Below are positions 63,769 through 64,000 of a DNA stretch of 64,000 nucleotides, piece after piece; positions within the stretch are counted from its first letter, which is position 1; each line of letters begins with the position of its first letter. Under the pieces are notes generated by a model. It had not been told where the DNA came from, ran no database searches, and saw only the letters and a list, made by a program, of their open reading frames with translations. The position numbers were made by a program, and so were the translations under genes. This DNA is from Streptomyces sp. NBC_00193 (GTDB lineage Bacteria; Actinomycetota; Actinomycetes; Streptomycetales; Streptomycetaceae), in NCBI RefSeq assembly GCF_026342735.1, contig NZ_JAPEMM010000001.1:6076001-6140000 (forward strand), in the 5' to 3' direction.

Positions 63769-64000
63769 ATGGACGCACAGCGGGGCCTCAGCAGCAGACG
63801 GCGGCTTCTTCTGGGACTGGGGGCCCCGCTGCTGCTCGGCGCGGCGGGGCTCGGCTACGTCATGTGGCCCGAGGAAGAAGACGCGGAGAAGGTCCGCACC
63901 GATCTGGCGCCGCTCAACCGGCGCTTCTGGACCGCGCTGGGCGACGTGTCCGACGCGCACTGGCTGGGCTACGACATCGACGAGTCCAACAACGACCGGT
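63769..64000 (+). CDS. Hypothetical membrane-anchored or Tat-exported protein (5' part)
   Basis: The window ends 77 codons into this gene. It begins MDAQRGLSSRRRLLLGLGAPLLLGAAG, with a twin-arginine-like SRRRLLL motif and one hydrophobic segment, then an acidic stretch (WPEEEDAEKV) and LNRRFWTALGDVSDAHWLGYDID (the parts given are separate pieces). No family recognised. The ATG has a G-rich ribosome site 6 bases upstream. It starts 25 bases after the aldolase stop in the same direction and may belong to that transcript. Confidence 0.7.
   Translation, partial: MDAQRGLSSRRRLLLGLGAPLLLGAAGLGYVMWPEEEDAEKVRTDLAPLNRRFWTALGDVSDAHWLGYDIDESNNDR

Overview
The window is a stretch of a high-GC actinobacterial chromosome, almost certainly Streptomyces. 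The evidence is strong G/C bias at third codon positions, many GTG/TTG starts and 1-4 base stop/start overlaps, SpoIIE-type phosphatases, the UvrA-like short protein, a short cysteine-containing leader peptide of the type found before Streptomyces sulfur genes, and a strong repeated palindrome with CTCAAACGCCGG arms. The species cannot be named from the sequence. No rRNA, tRNA, CRISPR array, prophage or intact insertion sequence was seen. All family names are from recognition by eye; no search was run.

Layout. 0-6 kb: end of a proline-rich protein, a convergent terminator, an NlpC/P60 cell-wall hydrolase with an SPFH protein upstream, a PAS-GAF-SpoIIE-HATPase regulator and a DUF4328-like membrane protein. 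6-16 kb: phosphodiester glycosidase, VOC protein, short UvrA paralogue, then a molybdate locus (modA, fused modB-modC) whose HTH regulator has lost its molybdate-binding domain, and an S4 RNA-binding protein. 16-22 kb: secreted alpha-amylase with a LacI-type operator, a methyltransferase and a NarL-type two-component system. 22-29.4 kb: P-type (proton-pump-like) ATPase with a small zinc-ribbon partner, an AlkB-like oxygenase, a MarR/DoxX divergent pair with paired operators, and a GH15 enzyme.

29.4-32.4 kb holds a decayed alkanesulfonate-uptake operon: monooxygenase, permease, binding-protein and ATPase genes all carry lesions, yet the leader peptide in front is intact. 32.8-36.4 kb: XRE regulator, zinc-type dehydrogenase, APC permease.

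36.6-41.9 kb is the most unusual block: a tightly overlapping minus-strand operon of five genes matching the conserved uncharacterised STM4015-4014-4013-4012-4011 set (LRR-like protein, ATP-grasp-like protein, alkaline-phosphatase-fold hydrolase, HemN-like radical SAM enzyme, second radical SAM enzyme). It looks like a complete biosynthetic or modification pathway of unknown product.

42-45.8 kb: dihydroxyacetone kinase (dhaK, dhaL-dhaM fusion) divergent from glycerol dehydrogenase, a glycerol/DHA module. 45.8-51 kb: a second SpoIIE phosphatase, a truncated methylglyoxal synthase, and an MFS exporter divergent from a LysR regulator. 51-54.4 kb: feoA-feoB-feoC-like ferrous-iron uptake behind a candidate iron box. 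54.6-60.2 kb: methyltransferase, alpha/beta hydrolase, threonine catabolism (tdh, kbl) and a LysR regulator. 60.2-64 kb: MBL-fold hydrolase, then a DeoR regulator divergent from a SIS-domain/class II aldolase pair suggestive of amino-sugar catabolism, and the start of an unknown membrane-anchored protein.
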